From contig NC_030850.1 in the NCBI RefSeq assembly GCF_000208745.1, positions 1,901,884 to 1,965,883 of the forward strand: 64,000 bases of DNA, given 5' to 3'. Shown piece by piece: positions 34,439-46,140 of this stretch; position 1 is the first letter of the stretch, and each line of letters starts with the position of its first letter. This DNA comes from Theobroma cacao. Lineage: Eukaryota; Streptophyta; Magnoliopsida; Malvales; Malvaceae. The notes below the pieces were generated by a model. The model searched no databases. It was given only the letters and a program-made list of their open reading frames with translations, and was not told the DNA's origin. Position numbers and translations under genes: made by a program.

Positions 34439-37400
34439 AGCCAACTCTCTCTTTTTTCTTCCTATCACAACAAGCGTGCTACACTGTATTAAGTTGGTCT
34501 GTTTTGTGGATAAAGAAAAGCTAGCCTTTATATATATAGAAATATAAAATGAAAGGGTCCAAAAGTAGGTTTTATTATTAAACAAAACTAATTATCTCAT
34601 ACAAGACTAGGTATCTTACATTGTTGTCGTTTTTGGTGTCAATGGTGATAGCGCTTTCACAGTTTAGATGGCCTCTCGTCCGCATATTCTTACACAGGAT
34701 GCTTCACATTCGTTTCAACTCAAAAGTGAAAAACAACAGCATCATTTCTTTGCATGCATTTTATGAACGCATATTCCTCTCACGACCATATGTAAGTAAA
34801 ACGTTAGCAGACGGTCCAAATTCATCACAAAATTACAACAGGAAGGAGAGAATGAGAACGATTGGTGTCAGAATGTGATGACATTTTTATGTCATTGGAA
34901 GTTATGTAATTTCCCTACATGACCCTTCTTGCCTCTGATTTTCACAATAAATATATGGTAAGATCCAGAGAGCTTTGACTGATATGGTTTTGACCCTTAG
35001 TCAGCAATCTGTATTAATGAAGATCGTATTGTGAGGCTTCGATCACTCAATCAAAAACAATATTTGCTTTTAAAATAAGATACGGTCTGATATAATTACA
35101 ATTCTAGTGAGAGATAATCCATGCGACTTGACAATTCTTTTATCAAATTCTTTAACTTTGCCCTCAATTTCCATCCACATTGCACCAATTCATACTTAGT
35201 AATATATATATAGCTGACAACATTCAAGTCTGTGGGTTGGTTCACCTTTTGCAAATCTGTGCTCCACTGTGCTTTATGTGGGCAATAATTTTCTATCATC
35301 TAACTACTAACTCACACTATCCAAGTTTAGATGCAAAAGGTAATCCCATTTGTATTTTAAAAACCAAAAAAAAAAAAAGAGATCAAGTTAATTGTGAAAA
35401 GTAATTTTTTTTTATTATTAATACAAGAAATCAATAATAACTATTTTAATTTTTTTCAAAATGATCATTCGGTGATCTAATCAAGAGAATAAGGGGAATG
35501 GCTTCAAAAATTGGAATTTAAAAATGTAAACCATTACCAATCATTCTTATCAATGATGTGAACATTAATTCTTTAATACGGTAATTGAGTACTACTACTA
35601 GTACTATATAAATCTGGCCTGGTAAATAATAAACCTAGCTTTCTATGAAAGGAAATACAAGCTAAATGCTGAAAGATTTGTACATTTTAAGATATCATAA
35701 CGAGCAAAACACTGAATCGATATCACCAACGTGTCAACAGAAGCTCAATCCGCCTATTGCAGGGGTACTTCGTACAGTCTCATCTCTCTTCTCTGCATGC
35801 AGAGCCTCATGAACCTAACACATTATTCTGGCCACGTTCAATGCTGCAAAGCTGACAAGACAACTTTTGATTTACTTCATTCACTTACTTGAACATGGTC
35901 CTGAAAATCATCCAGGTTCATTCTCAGGAAAAACAAATCTAAGGAAACAAAGCAAATGTTTACAGTCCAGCTGAGAAATGAGGTTCTGTTAATCATGGCA
36001 CTGGGGCAGAACTGCTAATAGGCAAAGTCGAGTTTGCCCCTTCAAAATTTTCACAGGAACCGGAGATGACGTGTCAGCTAGAACTGGGATCTTCGTTCTG
36101 ATCTCTAATAAAGCGAAAAATAACAAACATCTTAATCCATAACACGGATGGAAAACGACAGCAACGGCGACGGTCCGCTGCAAGTTGTCTGAAAAGTAGT
36201 TACACGTAGCCTAATGTTTTTCGCGTTTGCCAGAGTCATCATGTCTATCCTGGTCTTGGGTTCGATAAGGTTTTCAATTCTATCTGCAACCCCCTTTTGG
36301 CCCCAAGGCCGCCTTTGCTGTCCCGTTGGGGCTTTTCTTCTCAGCTTTCTACTAGAAAAGGTCTGGCTGGGTCTTTGTCAATTTCCACTACAAAAATTCG
36401 ACAAGAATTTGGAGGTATATTGAAAAGTCAATAAGATTGTACATTAAACTACTGTGGCTTAATGGGTGATTAGAAAATAGTAGTATAAACTTTGATAATA
36501 TCAAAGTTTCCCACCTTGCAAATTATATGAACCCAAAAATTTCTGTCCAAAAAAATTATATTTTTTTGGTAAAGGTTTATTTCGTAAGTTTTTCATTATT
36601 TTTCTTATATATTAAGAATGAAAATAAAACAACTTATATCATTTTAAGTGAAACTATTCTTAGACATTATGCAAATAAATATGTAACACTGCTATTTGGG
36701 GAAGAATAAAAAACATGTAAACTTAATATTATCATGGTGTGTAGCCATCCTATTGATATACTAATTGATTTTACGATAAATGTGAAAAAACGAATAATCT
36801 CACAAAACATCATTCCAATGATTCTTAAAAGATGAATATTTGGATCTAATACAATTATATCATCAATTTAAACAAATAATCTAACTTAACAAAAAAAAAA
36901 TTTAAACTACATTTCTTATTACAAAATGGGTTTTTTATTAGAAAAGCTTATTACAAAATAAGTTAATCTCGCAGCACCGTTCCACAATCAATTCCTTCCT
37001 ATCCACATCCCTTTCACCAAAGAATATCATTACCATACGATGTTTGATGTTATTTTTTTAATTCAATGAATTTCCTCCTTCCTGGCTGTTGCTAGAAAGT
37101 TCTATTTCCATTTTATATATTATAAGTACTCTGGTTGTCCAATTTTGACCTCATGGTTATGCACCTTAATTGATACTTGTTGTGAATAGGTATGTAGACA
37201 CTCCCTTTTTCTTTGTAGCACTAAAAAATTCTGTCTTTGGTTACTTTTTTTTTTCGCTTTAGATTAAAGATTAACTACATTAATTTCAATCGCATTCGCA
37301 CTGTCTTTTGGCTATAAAAAAAACAAAAGAACATCAAGATGGGAGGAGGGTAGGCAGGCAATCTCCTTGGCAAGTGACAACGCATGAGAATATGTATAAA

Positions 37401-40213
37401 ATAATGACTTTGCATTTACGTCAATGTCTGCTTCTTATCTACTCCATCAATGCTCGTGTCTGCCTCTCTTCCATCTTATGATTATATTAGTCAGCACGAT
37501 GGCGACCTCTTCTTCTTTTCTGGGTTCTTTTTCTTTCTTAATAAGCGTTGTTGGCAGCATTGAGCATTCCATGCACATTCAGCCAGAAGTTTTTCACATC
37601 CATTCGAAGAAACAGCAGGCTTCAATTCTGATTTATTCTGTCTTTAACTTTCACCTTCATGTGCTTTCTGGCAGGGCTTGATGGCCTGTTAGCTATCAAA
37701 TTATTAAGCCCAATAGTTCACATAAAAACGAAAGGGTGCTCTGCTTCCCAGAACAGTGGGCAGCCCACTTTACGTTTTCTCTTCCTTCTCGATCTTTGGA
37801 CCAGCCGAGAAGAACGATTCCAAATTTATTTCCTCGAGTTGGTCAGGTAGGTTTGCGACTTCAGGACGTTGGACAACTCTTTCACAGGCAAAATTATCTT
37901 GTTCTTGAGCTAGGATTTCGAATGAAGGTATTATATGTTTCAATCATGTCAGATAAGTAAATAAAATTTTAGACAATTTATAAATATAATCGTTGTATAT
38001 CTCAATAAATTAAATTTTTTAGAATGATAATTTCGTAATAAAATAACATTAGAATAGATTTAATTTAAAATCAACTTATGTGAAGAACTTTCAGAAGGAA
38101 GGTAGGCTAAATGATTAACGGAGATAACATATCATCCGGATTGAATAGGGAAGAAGTCATACTATAGACATTTAAAAAAAAAAAAAGAAGATATTTTAAT
38201 TTGGCATTGGACAGGTAGGAAAACTTTTAGAATTTATAAATGAGTCCCGCGCACCTAATCGATTAATTTTTTGGAAAAAAAATATAATGACCTTGTTACA
38301 TATATATTTAAACATTTTTTTCCAAGTATAATTGAAAAAAGAGAGAAATGTATATTTGGACTCCATATTAATTAAATAAGTACACTTATTTTTAAGTTCA
38401 ATATTCATAAATTTTATATATAATATATATAATGCATTAATATAATACATAAATAATAACAAAGTCTATTTCTTGTTAGACCTTTAAAGATGCCAACTGG
38501 CCCACGAATACCTTTTTGCTGATATTAATGCCGCAGAATTAAATCCAAGTTTCCATCTATACCAACGGTCACCCAATTAAGGCTCCTTAGGCTTTATTTT
38601 ATTTTAATGCATTAAAAAAGAAAGAAAAAAGGAAAAAAAAAAGAAAAAAAGAAGTCTACTAACAGATAAGTGTGGCATAAAAATACACACTTAATTAAAC
38701 AAAATAATATATATTTGATAAAAACACATATGAATTATTAAATAAAAAGAATATGAATTAACTATTAGTTTCATGTTAATAAAAATAAATATATATAATT
38801 AATGCTATTTCATTATAATATAAATGTTAAATTTTATTTTATTTTATTTTTAAACAATGTAATATGTTTATATGTTTTATTTAAATAGATTAATAGATAA
38901 TTCATTTCACACTACTATTTTTATATTGTCAAGAAAGACAGACATGAAAGTGGAGAATGTGTAACATAAAAATAATATATATGAATCTTACGAGAAGTGA
39001 TATGATATATTGAAATCATATTCATACTTATCTTTTTTAGAAGGAAGATTAGAAACCAACTCTTTGATAGGGAAACACATACACTTATCATTAAACAAAA
39101 TAATTAACTATTAATTTCATTTTATAAGCTATATCTAAAAATAAATTATTGAAAAGCGTAATTGGTTATTTCAACAATATTATGATTAATATAAACAAAA
39201 AAATAATTAATATTAATTACTAATTAAATAATATTATGAATCATTTTATGATATATTGATGTTAACATATATACTAAGATATGTAAAAGAATATAAATAT
39301 TTTAAAAAATTACAAATTGTTCAAATAAAAAAATCATTTTTCGAAAGAAAAAAAAGTTAATGTTACGTCAATTAAAAATTTAAATGTTTAAAGTATTCAA
39401 AGAAAATATACATGTATTTATTATTGAATTAAATATTAAAATATACTATTTTAAAATTTAAGAGTGCGTGTATATTTCGTGTTAGGCAATGGTTGATTTT
39501 CCATTTCCGATATCTAACTTAACGAATTGGGTCTAGACAAGAATGCACCAACTTACCTAAATTTGTTAGGCAAACTTGTATTGGTCAATTAAATGAAATC
39601 ATATCATTTAACTTCCAATTAACTCTACCTAAACTCTATCCTTTCAGGAAGGAAACTCTTCAACTCACTCTTAGAATAAAGTGCGGTTCAAGTTTTAGGA
39701 ATGACTATATTATAACTTGGTTATCAATATCTCTCTCTTGTTCTATAAGAAAATACCATATAATTTTGATAACTAACGAAAATGACCAATTAAATCAAAT
39801 AATTAAGTGAATTGGACATTTTTTTTTCATTTCAAAATATTAAAGGAAGGAAAACAATTAATAGATAAGGGTTGATTATTTTATAGTGCAAGGAGTTTCA
39901 TTAATGAACATATGGAAGAACTTTATTTGCACAACATTTAAAGAGAGTTGGCTTTTTACTGGAAAGGACAGTGGTCAATCAATTTTGGGGTCCTTTAGGA
40001 AACTGCCATGCACTTTCCTAAAGAGAAATAAAAAAAGAATGATACGTTTATATCAATATTTTTCATCTTCCACGCTTCTCTGCAATTTCTCTAAAGCGAG
40101 CATTCTATGGTATCATCATGGAAAAAATATTTTTTAGAGATTTTTCCTCCTTTATTTAACCTGTTGAACTCTTGCTAATTTCCTTGAAACTAGGCTAGAT
40201 TCCCATCTTCAAC
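34439..40213. other. Intergenic region between PQ-loop and CML genes
   Basis: The left end is leader and promoter of the PQ-loop gene. A GC-richer patch at about 36.0-36.35 kb and frames at 37424-37960 show no family features. From 38.2 to 39.5 kb the DNA is extremely AT-rich with A/G-rich runs near 38.62 kb. No gene supported. Confidence 0.5.
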
Positions 40214-40759
40214 ATGGCGACTGCTAAAGTTTCCAAGGCTTCCAAGTGGTTCTCTAACAAGTCCCTTAGGTTAAGCCTTCACCGCCGCCGGTCCAAGTCT
40301 AGTTCAACCTCGAGCTCCTTTGGACCATCCCCAACGTCACATGAGGGAGACGAGATGAAGGAAGTGTTTCGCTATTTTGATAGTGATGGGGATGGGAAAA
40401 TCTCTGCCCTGGAACTTAGGGCTTACTTTGGATCCATTGGAGAGTACATGTCACACGAGGATGCTCAAGGGGTGATCAATGATCTAGACTCGGACGGCGA
40501 CAGCATGTTAGACTATCAAGATTTCTTGAAGCTGGTGAAAAGAGATGCCCGCGATGGCGATGATGATCTGAAGAAGGCCTTCGAGATGTATGAATTGGAG
40601 AAAGGATCGGGGTGCATCACTCCCAAAGGGTTGCAAAGGATGTTGAATCGCCTTGGGGATGCAAGATCTTATGATGAGTGTGTTGCCATGATTCAGGTAT
40701 ATGATATTGATGGTAATGGGGTGCTTGATTTTCACGAGTTTCACCAAATGATGGCTTAA
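40214..40759 (+). CDS. CML41: Calmodulin-like EF-hand protein, CML41-like
   Basis: A 181-aa intronless calcium sensor. A basic, Ser-rich N-terminal extension (1-45) precedes four EF-hand positions. EF1 is canonical (DSDGDGKISALE, 56-67). EF2 starts DSDGDS (92-103) but ends in Asp instead of Glu. EF3 is degenerate (ELEKGSGCI, from about 127) and unlikely to bind calcium. EF4 is canonical (DIDGNGVLDFHE, 164-175). In Arabidopsis CML41 acts at plasmodesmata in flagellin-triggered callose closure, and I recall it beside GATL2 (At3g50770 and At3g50760). The GATL gene here is the next + strand neighbour but two, which supports the assignment. Orthology is inferred; the family is certain. Confidence 0.9.
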   Translation: MATAKVSKASKWFSNKSLRLSLHRRRSKSSSTSSSFGPSPTSHEGDEMKEVFRYFDSDGDGKISALELRAYFGSIGEYMSHEDAQGVINDLDSDGDSMLDYQDFLKLVKRDARDGDDDLKKAFEMYELEKGSGCITPKGLQRMLNRLGDARSYDECVAMIQVYDIDGNGVLDFHEFHQMMA

Positions 40760-43267
40760 GCTTAATCTTATAATCTGTGAACAATATTAATAATACTAGT
40801 AACTGTATTAAGAGATGTATGATTTTTTTTTTTGTAAAATGATATGACACTCAAATAATATGATTTTAATAAATCGCGAAAATTAATTAATATTCATTTA
40901 TAAAATTTGACACATCGTATCATTTTGAAAAAGAAAAATGGTACTGTCTCTTTGCATATGTACCACTATTATTAGTTTTCCAAGGACAAGATGTACATGA
41001 GTGCACAGATTCTGTGCCTTTTTGTGTTTTTTTTCTCCATTTGAGCAAAAGCAAATTTGTTGTTAATTACCAGCAAAGCAAGAGTTTAGGCCTAAACATG
41101 CAGGAATTGTAATAATTAATGGTTAATTACCTTCTTTACGTTTTGTGGAAACAAAGCATATATAGTTTGGGTCTGTAGAATATTCTTGATAATTATTCTC
41201 CACTCTTAATTTGTTCTTAGACAAGGTGAGGTTGCCGACTAAGTTGCACTTGTATGACCATGAGAAACAGCACATGTATATTGTCGTCTTGAACTCTGAA
41301 AGAGCCTTACCATGCTATCTGCAAAAACCCTTAAAGCTGAAGCAAACTATTTTGGCATATAGTTTTGGAGAAAGCAAAGGCAAAGGCAGACCAGTATTAG
41401 GTTTAAAACTAATTTATTATATTTATGTACTTAATATATCTTCAACTTAATAGATGTGAAAATTTATTATTATTATTTAATTTTTTTTTTTAAAGATAAT
41501 GAACTTAACACATGACAATTTATTACAAAGGGTATTTATCACGAAAGAGATAATAACAGAGATATGCATATTTTGATACCATGTTAAGTTTTTTTAATAT
41601 AAAATCGATTGACTATAGATGAGGTGAACATCGATTTTTTTTTTTCCTCATGGACAATCCGTGAAGCATCAAACTGATTTCAAAAACCGTAAAATTTAGG
41701 CAATTCCCACAGTATATTTTAGAAAAATTAAATCAAACATTGTGGGCTGGTGCCAAGCTGAACTCTGAATCCGCAACTGCAATAAAATTTTATCCGAATT
41801 AAACATGCTGAAGGTGCTGATAATTGACTTTCTTTCAGTATTTGTTTCTTTTTTTATTTAACACGAGAGAAAGGAAGCAAAACGTGTGTCGTCGACACAT
41901 TTTCTGTTCCTTAATGATTTCTTTTCATCATTAGTTACGAAGGTCGTGTGCAAAGTGTGAGACTGAGAAGAAAGTGATGGCAAATTGTCCTTTGACGTCC
42001 AACTGCAACTTTCCAAAGTGCCCATGGGTTTTGCATGTGCGTCTGGGTGGCCGCTGGAATTAATTTGTTTGCTTCAAAGTTGGGTAGAGCTTGACCTGCT
42101 AATGTCTTTGTCAACATAATTTTAAAAGATTATGCACTTGACAAAAAAAAAAAAAATCGAAGTTCACTCTCTGTTGAATAGATTTAATAAGGAAAGTACG
42201 GATACACCTACATATAAGAGACAATAGGTATTGTTAATTAACGAGATGAAAGCTCATATGAACTTATCGAAAGAAAAGAGAATTCATACTTAGATTTATC
42301 ATATTATTGATATTTTAGGGTGAGCTCCGTTTTATGTTATAAAACATTGATTTATCACTTTGTCAAATTAATTTTAAAACAAATACATTGATAGCATATC
42401 AAATATATATTTATTAAAATAAAAATTTTATGTTAAAAGTTTTGTTAATTCGATGAGACGATGAATACTTGCAATTCACAACTCAACCCTAATTTTTTCT
42501 TGTTATAACAAATTCAACCCATTTTGACTTATCTTAATTGTTTCTCTTAATTTCTAAAAAATATAAATTATTTAATACAGAATCGATCGGATTTATAATT
42601 TAACAGCCAAGCAAACTCCAACAAAAAATTGATGGATCCAAACATTTAAGATCATAGTTAAATAATCATAGAAAAATATAAGTAATTATAGTGGATATAA
42701 TCTTGTTAAGAATGATTTTTTTTTATCATCCTTGCTTTTGACTCAATGAATTTTAACTTGAAAAAAAGGTAAAAAAAAAAAAGTTTTGCTTGACAATAAA
42801 TGGGCTTAGGGCCCGGATTAGTAAAAAGAGCCGAAACGGTAAGACACCGGGCAGTCATTGGCCCAACTTGAAGGAATCTTTCATTAATTTCCTTGCTTCT
42901 TTTCCCGTGTTTGATGCTTGTGTTCAACCCCACAGGTTGGAGCTTCCTTTGTTGAATGGAATATCCGAAGATGGAAATTCGAATGTACGAGGAACTGTAT
43001 CAAGAACCAGAGATCAGAAATCCAAGGGGTACGTATCTGCCACGTGGCACATTTCCTGACAACTGCTGCGGGTAGACAATTTGGAGTTTGGATACCCCGA
43101 CCCATGAACCACGATGTCAAAAGCAACAGCCAACAGGAGACAAAGCCAGCAGCGTATTGCCAAAGCTCAGTGGAATGAAAAGACAGGAGTTTTAGTCAAG
43201 CATTCTTTTGATATTAAGATAAACATTAAAGCAAAAGGAAAAATTGGGAACTCTAGGATTGGCAAAC
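40760..43267. other. Intergenic region between CML and the small membrane protein gene
   Basis: No gene supported. Overlapping frames at 42790-43178 appear on both strands and lack motifs. They probably reflect a GC-richer promoter and leader. T- and A-runs are frequent. Confidence 0.5.
43039..43048. promoter_or_regulatory. Palindromic G-box upstream of the small membrane protein gene
   Basis: GCCACGTGGC is a perfect 10-bp palindrome centred on CACGTG, 220 bp before the ATG. It is the strongest bZIP/bHLH-type site in the window. Confidence 0.5.
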
Positions 43268-45147
43268 ATGGAGATGGAAGTGGTCTCTAATTTCGCAAAT
43301 TCGGATTTTGGATCCACTCGGGCTCGATCTGCTTTTCAATGGGGTGGCACCGTTTTTGCTTTGTGAGACAACCCAGTTCTTGCTTTCTTAATTTAGGTTC
43401 TTTTCCCATATTATTGCATCCATTGTCTTTATTTTTTTAATGGTTTATTAATGGGGTTGGTAAAGTTAGCTTTTCTTTGGTTCCAAGAATGGTTCAAAGA
43501 TGTTGAATTTGGTAGTATGATTGAGTAAGATGAGTTATTTCTCTTTAATTGTAGATGAAAAGTCGTTTTGGGTTGTTTTTTATGTTAGAGATGAATGGTT
43601 CTGTTGGTGAATTGGTGGGGTTACTGTGTTTTTGGCTGTAGAGCCAATGATGCTTATTCTCTTGAAACTTTGAATAGATCAAAGACATGTAAATTTTATT
43701 GATAATTCAGCTACATTTTTCTGTGTTTCAGGTTTAAGACTGTATGTTTGAGGGATGGTTTGTGGTTTAAAATTCTAGCAAGGATAAGATAAAAGGTTAG
43801 GTTTTGAGGGCTTTGAGGATGCTGAAATAGTGGGAAAGAGTTTAGTATCAGAATCTAATGTGCTGGCAAATAGAATAAGCAGGAAATAGATAGAAGGAGA
43901 TAACAGAGGCAGATCACCAGAAAGATAGAAGAGATGCCGGCTATCAAACCTTATTTGGAAGCAAATTTTGTTGGGAAAGTTTTATTATTCTCTGTTCTAA
44001 ATCAGTACAATGTTCTCCTGACGCGTATAAGACTTGGGACTCCAAATCAGTAAAACAACAGAGGAGGTCTCATAATCTATTTCTAATATGACTGGGAATC
44101 ATTGACCAACACAAGCATAAAACTGCAAGTATGACGTTTATTTTAAGTCCATTTGACTCTAGATCCTTGATAATGCTCAAACAAACTAAACCTGGAGAAT
44201 TATAACGTAAACAAACATGAAAATAGACTCAGTTTTAACTGGAGAAGTACTAACATTTCCGAAATAATCCCAGGAATAGTTGTTAGATCTTGTCTTCCTT
44301 CTTGTTGCCCCCATCATTCACTTATGCTCATGCCTGACCTGGACATTCTTGAATAAGATGCCAAGAAGTAAGCCGACATATTTGAGTAACATCTCATTCA
44401 AAATATTCTTTGTCCATGATTTCTGTTTTGGATAAGAAGGCTTCAGTTCCATCAGTGAGCCATTTCTAGGATTCTGTAACACTCACTCTGCTGTTTACAC
44501 TGTTTTCTTATTCAAACATTTGTACATTAAATGTTTTCCCTACAGATTTTTATTACTCATGAACCGAACAGGACGGAGATCACACATGCAGACTAACCTC
44601 CTAGTATTATATCTCTTCACTAGTTTTCCAACCGTACTCTTCAAAATCTTAAGGTGCTTTTGGATACTCAACATTTATTTCGGTTGATTAGCTTCTGTTT
44701 TATAGTGTTATATTTTACTGAAATTTCTCCACTAATGATGCAGAGGGCAATTTGGTTGCTGGGTTGCATTTCTTTCTGTTGCTGCAAACCTGTTTTTTCC
44801 TCGAACCTTTCCAGGTTAGAACCAAGATTTTTACAAATCAGTTGATTGTTAATATATTTGGGGTAATAATATGAGCACATTTTCCCTCTGATAAAGATTT
44901 CTGTTTGTTGTATGTAACAGTTGCCCGTTTCATTCTATTTGTCATTACACCTGATTGGCTGGCGGATAGATTGCGAGATGACATTGTACCTGGCATCTTG
45001 TGTCTCATAATTTTAATTTTACTTGTCCTGACAGAAATTTGTGGAATTGGAGGATTGGAGAATTGCCAATGTAATTGTCATTGCTTTGGTTATTGGTTTG
45101 GTGTAGCTTTCTTATTCTTCTTTACAATATTGTATGTTGCTAGTTAA
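43268..45147 (+). CDS. Small multi-pass membrane protein with CxCxCxC motif, function unknown
   Basis: A three-exon gene I assembled from phase: 43268-43362 (31 codons + 2 nt), 44744-44814 (donor CCAG|GTTAGA), and 44921-45147. All junctions are GT-AG and the split codons give Leu and Val. The protein is 130 aa. A short polar N-terminus (MEMEVVSNF..) is followed by about three or four hydrophobic segments (WVAFLSVAANLFF; ARFILFVIT; ILCLIILILLVLTEI; WFGVAFLFFFTILYVAS). Between the last two is a Cys-rich turn, ENCQCNCHCFGYW, with four alternating cysteines that could bind metal or be acylated. A second in-frame ATG at 43274 is possible. I do not recognise a named family. A similar plant-only unknown protein may exist, but I cannot confirm it. 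The long first intron (1381 bp) leaves room for a missed exon. Confidence 0.7.
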
Positions 45148-46140
45148 AAGTATTGAAAAGAACCATTTGGAGAACCTTTTTTTCTTTGTGACTTCATCGT
45201 AAAGCTTGCTTATAGCTCCAAATGAGGAACAATTTTTTCGATCAATTGTTTTGGGAGCTTCAGCTACTTAATTCTTCTATAAATAGCCTTGCTAAAAGGG
45301 AAAAAACATGTTTCCTAAAGAAGAAAAGGTGGGATTCTTGAAGCAGGGCAACAAGTTTTACTCATGTATCACCAAAAACAAGCTGTTATACCCCTAACAC
45401 TTGCAAGAACTTCATTGTTAGCATTGTCAAAATGTCTGCTTGGTTGAGATTTCCCTCATTAGATTTATTTACCCACATCAGAGGCAGGAGAAACTTGGGT
45501 CATTGGCTAAGTCAAAAGCTCAATTATTTACTATACTGTAACTGAAGCGATGAGCCGAAAGAACCTTTTGATGATTTTGGCACCCTGATGTCGGCTGACC
45601 TCCTTGCTCCATTTTGCCTTTCAATAGACTTAGAGCCTGACTTTGAACTTCAAAAAGAAGGAACATAGGCATATTGGCATCCGCTGCCGCGCTGCGTCAT
45701 GGTTTGAGTGGTTGAACTTTATGGCTGCTTTGGCAGTCTCATTTGACCAACCATTAGCCGCCGCCGATAGACACAAGAAAAATCTCTTCTTTTGTTTTTA
45801 TGCAACCGAGGGACGGGGAAGAAAAAGGGTGGGGTTTGGTCAGCGCAGAAATGCATTACTTGTCACCAGCATTTAATATCTGAAATGCAAATTTCGTATC
45901 AAAAGAAAAGTCAACTTTGTGATTCTATATCACACTTTTCCCAGATGTTACGTGTCTGAAGGCTGGGTTATTTCAAGCTTGGAAAAGGTATTTCCTGGAT
46001 GTTTCAGTCAACCACCCTGTTTAGTATCCTCTTACAAATTCAACCTGCAGGCTTCTTAGACAATTATTCAGTTCTACAGGTTTTGCCAAAACAAATATAT
46101 TCACCCATCAAGGAACATTTTTGCACATCCTACATTGGCA
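45148..46140. other. Intergenic and promoter region of the first LysM kinase
   Basis: No supported gene. The frame at 45643-45876 has no motif. The region should contain the LYK5-like promoter. Confidence 0.5.

Noticed and set aside
42790..43178. Three overlapping 80-90 codon frames before the small membrane protein
   Set aside because: They lie on both strands, are mutually exclusive and coincide with the G-box promoter region.
46135..46140. LYK5-like frame extended two codons upstream
   Set aside because: The extra codons are TTG GCA, not ATG. Plant initiation at TTG is unlikely, and the ATG at 46141 leads straight into the signal peptide.
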